From positions 1,174,001 to 1,238,000 of the forward strand of contig JAWNZC010000003.1 in the NCBI GenBank assembly GCA_035771165.1: a stretch of 64,000 nt of DNA, read 5' to 3'. This document shows, piece by piece, positions 11,319 through 22,919 of this stretch. Made by a program: the position numbers and the translations under genes. How positions within the stretch are numbered: position 1 is the first letter of the stretch; the number at the start of each line of letters is the position of its first letter. The notes beneath the pieces are model-generated. The model saw nothing but the letters and a program-made list of their open reading frames with translations, did not search any database and had not been told where the DNA came from. The DNA is from Paragorgia papillata. Its lineage: Eukaryota > Cnidaria > Anthozoa > Scleralcyonacea > Coralliidae.

Positions 11319-13200
11319 ACATTCTGACAATCAAAAACTGTTACCAAATAAATAGCAACAGTTGTTGCTATGGCAACAATGACATTTCAAAATGGCTGCC
11401 AATTACCCTTCAAACTAATTTAATTCGAAAAAAACTTTGGTGACCCCCAATTTTTTTTTTCATTAAAACTTTTCTTGAAGTACGAGTAATCAATAGGCCG
11501 ATTTAAAAAAAATTCTGTAGAACCAATTTTTTTAGAAATTAACAAACATGATTTTTTAAAACTTTTCGCACAGATTTATTTACACGACCAGAAGAACATA
11601 AAGCTCTGAGCTATAGTAAGCGAAATATTAGCTTTCAAGTAAACTAATTCAAGCATTCGCTTCAGACACTAAACACCTTTGAGCTTTTGTTTACAATCTT
11701 AAATTTCTCTTAATGATCTTACGCTTTACAATAACTGTTACGCTTATTTGTTTCCTTAGGCAGCAAGAACATAGTCAAAACAATATTCTTCGTAAATTTC
11801 GTGAAGTTCTAGGCTAAACTTTTCAAAATATTAGCTTTCGACTATTAAAACAAATTACACATAACGCTAGTCCAGGACGGCTTTAAATATTTACATAACT
11901 CATATAAACTTACATGTAACTTGGCAGAAAAACACTACATTTGTTATCAAAACAAAATAAATTTGCTCCAAAGTCTTGACAAGAAAAGTATACAATTCCA
12001 TAAACAACAAACCAATAGTGATTTGTGCTGTTAAAACTATACTGACTCGTCCCCAGTCGTCTCCTGTGTCTTTCGCATAGGTCTATTATTTCTATGGTCT
12101 TTCGTTAGAGAGAATTTATTTAAAATAAGGAATTAGTAAAAAAAAATGCCGGTGTAAATGATGTGACGTTGAGTCATTACAAGAAATTGATGACAAGATG
12201 GCCGCCGCTTAAACGCTAATTTACATATAGTCCTTATAAAATGGCATCTAATTTTGAAAGGTAAATATATAGAGGGGAAATATTAAACTGAAAATTCTGC
12301 TAATTGAGTATCTCTCCTACTATTTGCCGACCTCGCTTTCTAAGCAACACCGATTTTCAAATTATTCACTTCCTTATTTCTTTAAATCAGGTATACCTAT
12401 GATCCGCCAAATGACTATATCTCTCTAGCTATCGCTTGTCAGTGTTTGAGCCTCCATCAATCATGGTGAGCAGAGGAGGTATAAAGCCTATCCCACAATG
12501 CAATGCGAACAAACTATATTATCAACGCTAAAGCACGCGCGATGCATTATTTATTCATGAGCTGCACAGTGTCGGTCATGGAAGTACGGCGAAGTAAGTC
12601 GAGTGTATTGAAGAAATATCAAGTAATTGTAGTCCACTGTATCAAAGAGAATTCTCACGATTATGTAATTAGTGGGGCGCAGTGTTTCACTTTACGCTGT
12701 AGTATAATTCATTTAAGCATGATTGGGAAATTAAGGGAAAGAAGAGTGGCGATGATCTACTCGGTTGGTGGTTGGGATCTTGTTCTTCGATGAATGAATT
12801 ATCCTGTTTGTATTCAAGTATTGTCATTTTGTGATTTTCAGGTGAATAAAGTTATTATCTTGCAATAGTTTGTGTGTGACTAGATATTTACTGATCAGTA
12901 TTATGTTTTCTACTGAGCATGTGTCACAGCCCTGACTCAGATGCACCGACTCAAGTCAGTTTGCACAAGTTGCGTTAAGGCTGACCTGTGACCACTGATC
13001 TCAGTAAAACCTTATATATAAACCCAAAAATGTACTCAAAGTTTATATAGAGATCAGTGACTGTGACAGGCTACATATAGCTAGTCTTAGTTAATCGAGT
13101 TTTACTTACCGAGACAAAGAACGTTAATTTGCTTCCTTATACTCCTATTCTCAAACAATAGTTCCTTGTCAAGGACAAACCATTCACAATCCCTCGAACA
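11319..13200. other. Intergenic DNA, nothing firm
   Basis: AT-rich, no gene supported. A 96-codon frame at 12503-12793 has no recognisable motif. Around 12955-13070 an imperfect inverted segment (CTGTGACCACTGATCTCAGT and ATATAGAGATCAGTGACTGT) suggests a small hairpin element. Confidence 0.4.
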
Positions 13201-13303
13201 ATTCTGTTGGTGACTATGAACACACTGATGGGCCTGCTGCTGGTGATAATGATGACAACAATGACGATCCTGCTGGTGAATATGAACAAATGCACTGAAA
13301 ATA
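13140..13303 (+). other. Possible upstream exon, Asp/Asn-rich
   Basis: One frame is open here and encodes an acidic stretch with the repeat DGPAAGDND and DDPAGEYE (about 13213-13290), ending at a stop at 13297-13299. It lies just upstream of the exons at 13592-15110 on the same strand and could be an exon of that gene or simple-sequence coding noise. The repeat GAT/AAT bias continues into the microsatellite downstream, which argues for caution. Confidence 0.25.
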
Positions 13304-13560
13304 ATAATAACAATTATAATAATAACAATGAAAATGAAAATGATAATAGTAATAGTAATAGTAGTGGTAATGGTAATGGTAATAGTAACAGTAATAATAG
13401 TAATAGTAATAATAGTATTAAATAATAGTAATAATTATAATGATAATAATAATAAATGATATTAAATAATAATTAATAATAAATAATATTAAATAATAAT
13501 TAATAATAATAATAATAATAAAAACAATAGTATAGTAACAACAACAATAATATTAACAAC
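13290..13560. repeat. AAT/AAC/AGT trinucleotide-rich microsatellite
   Basis: About 270 bp of impure AAT, AAC and AGT triplets with blocks such as AATAGTAATAG and AATAATAATAATAATAA. It creates a spurious Asn/Ser-rich frame. It lies immediately before the splice acceptor of the next exon. Confidence 0.85.
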
Positions 13561-13591
13561 AACTTTCTTTGTTTGAAAATAATTCTTTCAG

Positions 13592-15110
13592 ATACAAATG
13601 GTGAAGTCACTGCTGTACATCCCCATCCAGCCATACCTAGGGAAGTAGTGGAGTCAATTTGTTTGAGTCAAAGTAATGGTTTTGGAAGGCTGTGGAAAAC
13701 ATCCGTCACATGTTGGTCCCTGTTGGTCATACACCACACACATTCAGACGTAACATCCCTGAATCATTTCTTGACTGCCTTCGTTCACTCATTGGTACCC
13801 TATTCTTTCAACAAGCTGTTGCTTGTTGCTGCTTGGAAAGAAAAAGGAATTGATTTCTCAACCAACCTTTATGTACCAGAGACTGACCCAATCACAGGAA
13901 TCATCCACCATGAAAGGGAAGACCATTGCCATATTCTGAAGCGAATAGCAAAGCACACAAGGGAGGGTGCATATTTAAAATTAAACTTGGATGCTTTTGA
14001 TGAGGCAATGAGAGATCCCAAAACTGGTCTGACCCATACAGCTCTTGTAGGCAAGCGAAAGCAGTCAGTAACTGATGCGGAGAAACTTCTTTCTTTTCAT
14101 GTAGCCAAATTTTTAGATGAGAAAGGACATAAAACAGAGGCCGAATATGTAAAAATGATGGCATGAAGCATCTGATGGAAGAGGAGTGTCCCAACTGAAT
14201 AGATCTAAAGCCAATTATGAGATGCTCAATTATTTGCTGGATGAGTTGGTTCCATGGCACAACACCGATTATGACTTATCGTCCATTGATATAAACAGGT
14301 AAATTGTATGATTATAATACATTACTAGCACAGTGGTGAGTGCTGCTAATACTTACAGTAGCAAGCACTATACATAAAAGACATTGGGGGCTGGAAATGA
14401 TCTAACTAAGGAACCAACACATAAATATTTTTATTTTTGTAATTATAATTATAGACCATTTCAAGGAATCCGAGGCTTCAGCCGAGAAACCCTAATTGCC
14501 ATAACCACCAACATTGAGAGCCAGGAATACCGAAGATGTGAAAATGCAACCATTGGATGGGAAGAACATCCAAGAGCCAGTACAACAGATGATGTTGAAT
14601 GCTTCTTTTCCTTGTGCCATCAAAAACTTGGCTGTACTTTCATATTGAAGGAATTCAAGTACCACTGGAGAAAAATATACAGGTATAGCTGGAAATGCAT
14701 TTGCCATTACATGAAGTTTATCTTAAAAATTAATTTAATCTAACCAAATACAACTGATACGTCAAGTATTTTTATATTTTAATTTTTCTTGTTATTTTAT
14801 TGTATCTTTATATTTTAGAGAATTTACTATGAAGATGGATGATTTGCCATTTTATTATTGGACATTAAATGAGCGGTTTAAAGGCACAGATGAGACATAT
14901 GATTCATTTGATGAATCACCACCTGTTGCCTCAAATATACAACCAGAACAACATCCCTTGCGGCTTCACAAGCTCAAGGTCAACAGAAGGGAAGATCCAT
15001 CAATCTTCACAGCTGGTCGGTCATTCCTGCCAATACGTGATAAGGGTTCCATAAGGCAACGCATGCATCGAGATCCAGTTAATTTACCATTCACTGTAGC
15101 ACCACAATAG
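13592..15110 (+). pseudogene. Three-exon gene remnant, uncharacterised invertebrate family
   Basis: Exons 13592-14298, 14455-14682 and 14819-15110 have canonical splice sites (TTTCAG; CAG|GTAAAT; TATAG; CAG|GTATAG; TTTTAG), and both introns are phase 2. Conserved-looking blocks are DHCHILKRI near 13921, LTHTALVGKRKQSV near 14030, DGRGVSQLNRS and PWHNTDYDLSSIDINR at 14176-14298, GIRGFSRETLIAITTNIES at 14466, TTDDVECFFSL near 14583, and FYYW near 14850. These match, as I recall them, large repeated proteins of unknown function in cnidarian and lophotrochozoan genomes that behave like a transposon-related family. One base is missing at about 14158 (MM-x-HEAxDGRG), shifting the frame inside exon 1, so this copy is probably dead. 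The N-terminal part is not found upstream on this strand. Confidence 0.65.
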
Positions 15111-15443
15111 ATTCCAACCTCATTCCCAGGAAGTTTTCTACACTTAAAAAAGTTCTTGGGTACGAAGTTGACACAAATACAGTAATTTTCCTCAGATGTG
15201 AGTTTTTCAACAGTACTATCAGAAAGAACTGGGGGCTAATCATCCTTACTTGCACCTGGTGGCTGAAATTTTGCAAAGGATACAGATCAACTTGGCAGAG
15301 TCAAAGGCACTCCTGCAAGCCACCATACAAGACATGTCAGACCACTGAGCACAGTTAACATCTAGGAAAACCAGTGAACCCAATAAAACCCTCGAAGCAC
15401 AAGAGAAACCAACTACAACTCTACTTGCACGAGTCTCGAGCTC

Positions 15444-15515
15444 AAGCTTAAAAAACTGTCGCATTCTTGGGTGGTCACCCATCCAAGTACTAAGGCTCAT
15501 CCAAGTACTAATCCC
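15444..15515 (-). ncRNA. 5S rRNA-like fragment (pseudogene or SINE head)
   Basis: Read on the minus strand it gives TTAGTACTTGGATGGGTGAC, then CACCCAAGAATGC and a short run to AAGCTT. This is the box C and 3' half of eukaryotic 5S rRNA. The block TTAGTACTTGGATG occurs twice in tandem (15497-15513 and 15482-15493). The 5' half of 5S is not recognisable. It is therefore a decayed 5S copy or the head of a 5S-derived SINE; the sequence to its 3' side shows no obvious tail. Confidence 0.55.
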
Positions 15516-15924
15516 ATCCAACTGAGTTTAATTTTAGTGTGCCACAGAGAGAAGAAGTGGACTAAGAGTACACCACCCATGTTTCCTTTGACCCAGCCCA
15601 TTCACAACCAATAGATACAAGTGTGAGCAAACAGTGAGTGAGCATTAAAATCTTGGATCTACACTGTACAGTCATTATTTCTACGAAGCAGTGATTGTTG
15701 CATTACAATGAAATGCACTAAAAATAATAATAAGATGCATAATAAGATTTTATTATGCAAGATTTACTACAGTATACACTTAGTCTAGTAATCCTAATAG
15801 TCCTTACAAAATTAACCCGTTGCTGCCTTTAGGCTGTCTGAGGCTCAGGGTTCTGCCTTGTATGGGGCTGTTTTTCGCTGACTCAGGCAGCAATGCGTTA
15901 CAACATGTATAACATTGAACTTAC
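15516..15924. other. Intergenic DNA between convergent gene remnants
   Basis: AT-rich with no coding evidence. It separates the plus-strand remnant ending at 15110 from the minus-strand remnant beginning at 15925, so the two converge. Confidence 0.4.
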
Positions 15925-17665
15925 ACACATGGGATGTTTTATGCCATCTGCAGCTATTCCACTCCACATTGGTCCTCTGAACAAGTGGTTAAAGCGATGG
16001 CCTAGCTCTGACACCATAATTGAATGCCATAATGCATGGTTATCTTTAAAAAACAATTTTTTTTTATAACAAACAACATAACATGGAACCAGTATAATCC
16101 TTGAGATATGAAACATTTCATACTGTTACACTGTAAAGTAGGTGTACATTTTGTAACACCTTTCTAACCTGTTGTGAATTTTTGCATGTAAAGAACTCGA
16201 TTTGGTACTGAACCAATCCAAATGGCATGCGATTCATTTGCATTAGAGTACCTGAACCATCAGGCCTTTGTTTACCAACATATTGGGCAAATTTAAGCAA
16301 CAGATTACTTTTTTTGTTCTGCTGTAAATTTTCCATTGCCACAAGGGACAGAGAAATGAATTTTGAGGGGTGTGATGTTATTCCTTTCCTTTCAGCAATG
16401 TCCAGGAACATCTTGTCTAGCACATCAACTATTTCATCAACTAGTTCCCAACAAGAGTAGTATCATTCTAATCAAAATAATGAGTGCCCTGTCTCCACTT
16501 TTTTCCAGTAGCTTTGAACAATGGTACAATATTGAGTCCACAGTGTTGTCTTCTACATGAGGGACATCAGTAGAAGTAGATGGTGTGCTGTCAGAGTTCA
16601 AACTGGTTTCACATTCATAATCAATGCCATATTCCTGCTCCACTGCTTCTGTTCCTTTTTTTTGCAACACATTGACAACTCTTGATCGAGCAGCATGTGC
16701 TGGACAACAAATGAACATAATTTTTCTAAGTTAATATTATTTACAATACAAGTGGTCATGTTGTTCTCAGATTATTTGAGAAAAGGCTCAATTTCAGTGT
16801 GCCAGACAAACCTTGTTTGTAAGTAAATTATTCATTATTGGTCTATAAACTCTATTACTATAACAGAATTCTAACAGGTTAAGGTATACAGTACTAGTAT
16901 TCGGTATACATGCACTGATTAAAAATTAATTTCTTTTCAATCTTCTTCGTGAATAAACATTAGCAATATTTGTGAACATGCAGCAATTAGCAATATTCCA
17001 TGCTCTCTGACAGTTACATATTTATAATGATATTTATCAAAATAAGAGAATAAAGGTGGAATCAAACCGACCTCGACAAAAACGTTCACCAGAATTATTC
17101 TTAACACACTTAAAGGACATGAAATATTGCAAAGAATGTGATCTTTATTACTGCTAGTGCAGAAAGAAAACGGCACCAAATTATTTAAAAAATTAGCAAA
17201 AATGTTCACCTGTTCTTTCAGATTCTCCACATGTCTCTTTAACAAAATGAGCAGCATTTTTCCAGTAAGGATGTTGCTTTCGCAGTGAAGGCCACTCACT
17301 TTCTCTTTCTTGAAGATCTTTGTGCAACGCAATGAATCGGACAAGAGCGATACCTTCTTGCTTTGACCAAGCACCTTGCCTTACTTTGCGTTTCGCCTCG
17401 AATGATGTCGAAGCTGAAGGGCTTTCTCTGACCTATAGAAAACAAAATACGAAACATTGAGTACATTTTGACTTAAACTAAAACTGTTAATAGATTGTGG
17501 ATTACCTTCTCATTTGAAGAACCAACTGGAAACAAAGATCGACGGGAATATCCGTGTTCGTTTGGAGGATCTAGTCTTGTTTGCTTCTCTTTGTGCGGAG
17601 TATCTCCTGTTGAAACGTGTGGCTTCTTGTGAAACGTGTGGCTTCTTGTTATCTTTCGTTGCCAT
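15925..17665 (-). pseudogene. Spliced gene remnant with SANT/Myb-like segment, copy 1
   Basis: Minus-strand exons can be joined as 17665-17506, 17432-17210, 16699 to ~16169 and 16043-15925. Donors and acceptors are canonical (AAG|GTAATC, CTATAG|GTC, ACAG|GTGAAC, GTCCAG|CAC, ACAG|GTTAGA). Exon 2 encodes a SANT-like helix pair: GAWSKQEGIALVRFIALH, then EWPSLRKQHPYWKNAAHFV. Exon 3 continues HAARSRVVNVLQKKG and later LDKMFLDIAERKGI and RMPFGLVQYQIEFF. Exon 1 holds an exact 19-bp tandem duplication (GAAACGTGTGGCTTCTTGT twice near 17610-17648, plus strand) that shifts the frame, and exon 3 has another shift near 16450. The family is unnamed to me; similar proteins are multicopy in cnidarians. Not functional as it stands. 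Confidence 0.6.
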
Positions 17666-17673
17666 AACACCAA

Positions 17674-18796
17674 AATTTCAACGGAAAATTTCGCGACGAA
17701 AACGTGGAGCCTTAAGGAGCCTTTTTATAACTTCAGACGAGATAAATATTTTCAGACCTGAACAAGCTTGTTGAAACAGCAACTTTTATGCATGATAAGA
17801 GCGTCGTTTTAGCGTGATGAAGTAACATGCAAGAACATGGTTGTTCGGGCATGATATCAATGCTGTTTTTGTCTGTTTAAATCGAGAATTTTTCGCGTTT
17901 TTTACGCGTTTTTCCCCGTGTATCCTGTAGTATCGCGCGGTTTTCACTTTCGGTCATGCGCACTGCATGAAAAGAATTATTATTAAAGAAAGAAGCTAAG
18001 TGCATGGAAATTCAAAGAGGTCAAAGGAAAGATCAGCAAATCATATCAAATATATGTACTTTACTTGAAATATATTACCCTTAATTTATTTACAAAGTAA
18101 TGTCTTAAACAACAAAACATACAAAAACAGATAGACATATTGCAAACGTGTGCAATAGTTGATTTTGAAGTTTGCTTGTCGAATCTTCTCAACAGTGCGG
18201 CAGTACGTGACTTTAAATCACTCAGACTATATTCAATAATTAAGTATTTCGTCATCGAGTCATTATAGCTCATTTGAAAGTGGAGAAATTGGAGAATGTC
18301 AACTATTTAATATGCATCTTTCTTCCCAAAATGTCGGTACAATAAATGAATATTAAATGATGTAACCGATAAATTAATCTTTTTATAAAAGTCGGACCTT
18401 GTGGTCGCTGCACTGCTGGTTCTTTATATAAACAAGAAAAGTTCGAAATAAATTTTATTGCACTAAATACCTATAAAAGGATTTAATTATACCTAACTAA
18501 ATCATTGTCATTTGATTGGCTGATATACAGTAGCCTGTCATTCAGGTAAATTTTTGTTCCATTCACTGCATTTTTTCACTATTTTTAGCTCTATTGGACA
18601 AATTATTTAAGTAAAGCAACCTAATGGCTGCAATGGCATCAATTCTATAAAGCAATTTTCTTCAATTAGAAATTTACATTGCAGGTGAACTTTTGTTCCA
18701 TTCACTGCATTTTTTCACTATTTTTTCCAAAACGAAAACAGCTACCTGCATCCAGAGTTTAAAATCTCTGCCCACATAGGACCCAATTGCTATTTG
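17674..18796. other. Flank of repeat copy 1; short direct repeat
   Basis: The duplication shared with 25.4-27.4 kb ends at about 17943 (TATCGCGCGGTTTT). Further on, the ~45-bp unit TTTTGTTCCATTCACTGCAT plus TTTTTCACTATTTTT occurs at about 18552-18587 and 18688-18723. No gene is seen. Confidence 0.45.
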
Positions 18797-19691
18797 CAAT
18801 TGGTGTTACTGTGATGGTGTACAATTGTAATTTGAGTGACAGAGGTAATTGCTGTCAATTATAAGTATGGAATGATTAGGGATAAAGAGAGGACTGTGTG
18901 AATGAAAATAGACCGACATAAAAAAGGGAGGTACAGTACTGGGAGGTTAAGGTGTAAAAGGGTATAGGGCAGGTGGGGTCGGTAGAAAATTATATCATGA
19001 TTGTATTGGTATATTGGTAGTGGAAAGGGTGTGTAGTATGAGTGGTAGTGGATATGTAGATGTGTGGTTCACATATTATAAGGAGGTGAAAGGTTGTTTG
19101 TGAGGGAATAGTGGTATAGGTAAAGGGTATGTGAGAGTAGTCGTAGTCAAATTTGATAGTTGGGTAGAATGTGTTGAGATAGTCGAAGAATTGTAGAAGT
19201 GCTTCAATTCCATGCGTCCACAAAGCAAAAATGTCATCAATGAATCTTATCCATTCAATTGGAGTAAGACCATTAGGTGCATTAAGGAGCATTTGATTTT
19301 CCAGGACTGACATGAAAATGTTAGCATAAGTGGGGGCCATTGGGGAACCCATGGCTGTGCCATGTATTTGTAAGTAGTAGTCATTGTTGAAGGAGAAAAA
19401 GTTATTGTTCAGTATAAGTGAAAGTGTGTTGGTGATGTGGTCTATGTTGATGTCAGAAGTATAGTTGTATTCTTTAAGCATATCAATGCAGGCTTGAATG
19501 CCTTCATCATTTGGTATGTTAGTGTACAAACTTTTGACATCTATGGTGATGAGTATAAGTCCAGTAGGTAAGTTGTTGTTAAGGGAGAAAATACGTTTGA
19601 GGAAGTCAGTGGACCCATAATTTTTCGTAATATTCCCTTTGATGCATCGACTAAATGCAGTCATATCCAAGCTGAGAACTTTAGCATTCAT
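18797..19691 (-). pseudogene. Penelope-like reverse transcriptase fragment, copy 1
   Basis: The segment 18797-19616 is nearly identical to 23934-24748. It encodes the RT core: ITIDVKSLYTNIPNDEGI, then IHGTAMGSPMAPTYANIFM, then WIRFIDDIFALWTHG with catalytic DD. These belong to Penelope-like elements (athena/Neptune/Penelope group), with RT related to telomerase. The N-terminal part (LPKIHKP region) is missing: at 19617 the sequence switches to unrelated DNA encoding MNAKVLSLDMTAFSRC, which gives the frame a chance start. The two copies also share a frameshift after the RT, so they derive from one defective source. Confidence 0.85.
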
Positions 19692-20424
19692 CTGTTTTTT
19701 TCTTTTCAGATGTCATTGTATGTAGTATTTCTACTGGTGTTTTCCTGAAAAATAAGGTTATAAATAAATGGGAATGGATTACCAGTTGTGTTAAGGTAAG
19801 TTTGCTGTTATAATAATTATTATGCTATTATTTGTCTGTATAACAATATAGAAAGGCACAATTTGCCATTTTAATGGTTGACTTGCAAAGTGACAAGTAA
19901 CCTACTGTACAGCATAGCAACACTATGTTAACACTACTGTAAAGTACATTTGTAATCGTCAATGGTATATGCTTACGTGTAACCGCAAAAAGCTGATAAA
20001 CAATGAAAGGCACCACCCATTTCTGTCACACCAGTATCTTTTCTTACTTTTTTTCACTGACTTTTGTTTCTTTAAAAATATAAAAATAAGAAGGTGGCAT
20101 TAATGAGAAGTTAAGTGTTTACTGTTTAGAATACACTGTAAAATAGAGTAATAGAAATGATTAGAAAAGTATGCTTGACTTTCACAATTATTGTTTTGAA
20201 TTTGAGCTATTACCGGTAAGCTTATTCATATCCATTATACATACTGGCATTGTTGTAATTTCTTTAACTCTCCTTGACAAATGCATCTGTTCTTAATGTC
20301 TGTAAATGTGTTGCATTCTCTGATGTTGCCTGATAGCAAAAGATTGGCCACAATTACCCTGAATAATAATACTAACTTATACTAATAATTACGTTTACTA
20401 ATCTACAAAATATACAGTATACAT
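19692..20424. other. Intergenic DNA, nothing recognised
   Basis: AT-rich sequence. A 62-codon minus frame at 19828-20016 has no motifs. No terminal repeats were found. Confidence 0.45.
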
Positions 20425-20594
20425 ACAACTTTTCCATACATTACACTTTCTGCAATAGCTCTTAGCACTGTTTCCAAGATGGTGTTCAAACTCAGATGCA
20501 CGAGGATTGTCTGCTGTGATACACAATACAGGGCATTGCGCCAGCACATCTTGCTCTGTCAAAGAGTCGTACATTATTTTGCCTTCTTCCAGTT
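20425..20594 (-). pseudogene. Exon of a Tnp2-like (CACTA-related) transposase
   Basis: A single exon-like block: the minus strand has TTGTTTTTAG followed by ELEEGKIMYDSLTEQDVLAQ, then CPVLCITADNPRASEFEHHL and GNSAKSYCRKC. ADNPRASE-x(5)-LGNS-x(4)-CRKC is the pattern of Transposase_21/Tnp2-type proteins of CACTA-related elements, where the CxxC follows a short helix. No neighbouring exon with catalytic residues was found within a few kilobases, so this is an isolated relic. Confidence 0.5.
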
Positions 20595-20604
20595 CTAAAA
20601 ACAA

Positions 20605-21104
20605 GTTTACATATACTATGGTAAAACCTGTACAATTGATAAATTACCCTGGGTAGTGTTTGAGACCACCCAAAGTCTCAAACGCATTGTGTTCAATTTT
20701 ACTGGACTGACCAGTCTAACCGTGGAAATGGAAATCCCCCTAATTTACATGTAGTTTACAATCCTAGCCAAAATTGTTGGGTCACTCTTGATGATTTGCA
20801 CTTTGACGTCACAAGAATGTTTGACCAGGGTTATGGTTTATTTGTTAATTGACCCTTTTTAGGGCCTGTTTATATGATATCCCAGTGGTATACCAGAATG
20901 TCCCGGTGTACCAGGATGTCAGCTTGTAGATAATATTTGTTGTTTTCCAAGTTACATTTTAGGTTCCTGGTCAGGTGAGACAAATTTTTGTGTATATAAA
21001 TGCAGTATATATAATTATACTGTATAAACGTTTGCCTACTGTTAAAGTGCCTATCTCAGGGTTGGGGGGTTTACATATTTAGGATATTTGGAACATTTTA
21101 AGAA
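20605..21104. other. Intergenic DNA, nothing recognised
   Basis: No coding evidence. There is a short repeat of the form CAGTGGTATACCAGAATGTC / CGGTGTACCAGGATGTC at about 20883-20920. Confidence 0.4.
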
Positions 21105-22457
21105 GATTTGTAATATATCTTTTTTCCCTAAAATTTCATCTTCATGGACTTTTTTGCTGTGAAAGTTGGCGATTTTGACGATGGCCGTGAAAACATTTTA
21201 CTGGGTTCTAGTCACCGGAAGTGACGTAGAAGCAGGGAGACCTCAGACAGTAACAGTGTTTACATCGGGAGTTTACGGTTCACCTTGGATTTTCTTGGCT
21301 TTATTCAGGTTATTTTGTCGGAAATTCTTTTAAAAAATTATGCCAAACAGGTGCGTAGTGTTTTTACTCTCGAATGAACCCAATTGATATGCGCTGTATG
21401 CTATTTCTTTTTTTGCGACAATGTACGATCCCGACTCACGGGAGGCGAAGAAGACAAGGGTTGCTTAGTGTGAAAGGAACGCCGATTTTGTCAAGGATAA
21501 AGGTGTGAAATGAACGCCGACATCTACTTATGTGACCTGTTCGTAGTTTCAACGGGAATATTTGGTACTAAGACGATTCACAGCAGTTTAGCACGAGGAA
21601 AACCCGTCGGTGTGGCGATTACAAAACGACAACAATAGAGCGTGCATGTCATCAATCTCATATATATTTTTATCGAAGTATTGTTTGCGTTCGATCTTTG
21701 ATCAAGAATATATCGAAATATACTTGACTTGGTAATGTCATCTACCTCTGGTTCTAACACTGATAGCTAAAATGACTAGACTAGGATGTAAACATTATTC
21801 CGGGATATGTAATCGAGACCGAAGACGAACTAAAACTGTCTTCCAGTGTGGCCATACCTGAAGACGAATCATCTGAATGCATTGTCAAGCCGTATGAAGA
21901 CGAGCCGGTTGCCGATGAAATTTGGATCGTAAGTCATAATGAGCAAATGCGATTTGAAAAAGGTCTTTAGTACGACGGCTACAAATTCGCTTTTGAGGGG
22001 CACGATAACGTAAATGATTGGTAAGTTTTTAATAATTGAAAGTTGCTTTTATCAGTGAATTTATGTTTACGTTTTATCTGCAATGTTGTATACACGCATT
22101 TGCTAAAACAAAAAATTGTATGCTGTCAAAGCCAAATGATTCGCATGTTTAATTATATTCGATATTTCTCTGACACTGAACTGCTTGTGAATGCGAAGGA
22201 ATGTGGCAGGAGGTATTTGCTTACATCCCGTGCTTGCATTGAAACGGTTAATAACAGTGATCAAGTTTTTTACACTTGTTTGCCTAGAAATCTGGTCACT
22301 GTGTCTAGCGGGACACTTACATCGAAAAATTGACAAGATAAAGTATCAAATAAAAGATCAGTACAGAAAACAGGGAGGAACTGTCTGTTCATTACAGATT
22401 AATGGAATAAGTACTTGCATCCACTTTTGAAATTTGAACTTGCAGGCGACAGTATAC
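21105..22457 (+). repeat. THAP-derived repeat, copy C (least rearranged)
   Basis: The most continuous copy of the repeat also found at 1-7375. The THAP start MPNRC is at 21340, the conserved K-W(TGA)-TPTST segment is near 21510, and an acidic stretch EDESSECIVKPYEDEPVADE follows at about 21860-21915. It ends at GACAGTATAC, directly before a CAGGGGCGG terminus. It serves as the empty reference site for the foldback insertion in copy B. Several stops and frameshifts make it non-coding. A boundary upstream of 21105 is not certain. Confidence 0.6.
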
Positions 22458-22919
22458 CAGGGGCGGATTTAATATACGTCAAACACGTCAAGCGACTAAG
22501 GTAAAAAATCTGAGATGCGAAAATTTAAGGGTTTCTTCTGATTTTTAACATATTTGGCAAGATACGCTTTATTCTTTGCCGGGGAATAATTTCATAATTT
22601 CTAGTGGCGACCTGTGGGCGCTATCGGCCCTGTAGCCTGCTTAGCTTGGTACTAGAACCGTATAAGAGGTAACTATGGCGGGAAGTGGTCACCGACCGGC
22701 ACGTTTATCCACGTCAAAATGGCCAAATTTTTTATACGTTAAAGTGTAGTTAATGGGAACCACAAAGGATTTTTAGTTGTGTAATGTTGAAAACCGAGGG
22801 AGAGATTAGAAGGGAATTTGAATAATAAGCGCAATTAGCCTCTGGCTATTTTGCGTATGAAAAAGTGACGCGGAACCGCTGTTGGACATGCAGTGTATAT
22901 ATCATGCTTAAGAATCATG
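22458..22919. mobile_element. hAT-like element terminus
   Basis: Begins CAGGGGCGGATTTAATATAC and continues GTCAA..CGACTAAG, closely resembling the start of the complete element at 46401 (CAGGGGCGGATTTAGACTAC, GTCAA...CGACGAAG). CAGGGGCGG is a common hAT-type terminus. No matching right end was found before 28 kb. The first 20 bp recur exactly at 27424-27443. No ORF is present in this stretch. Confidence 0.5.

Noticed and set aside
13207..13425. 72-codon frame beginning with a hydrophobic MNTLMGLLLVIMM stretch
   Set aside because: It looks like a signal peptide but is the out-of-frame reading of GAT/GCT-rich repeats and continues into an AAT/AGT microsatellite. The alternative frame is acidic and more protein-like.
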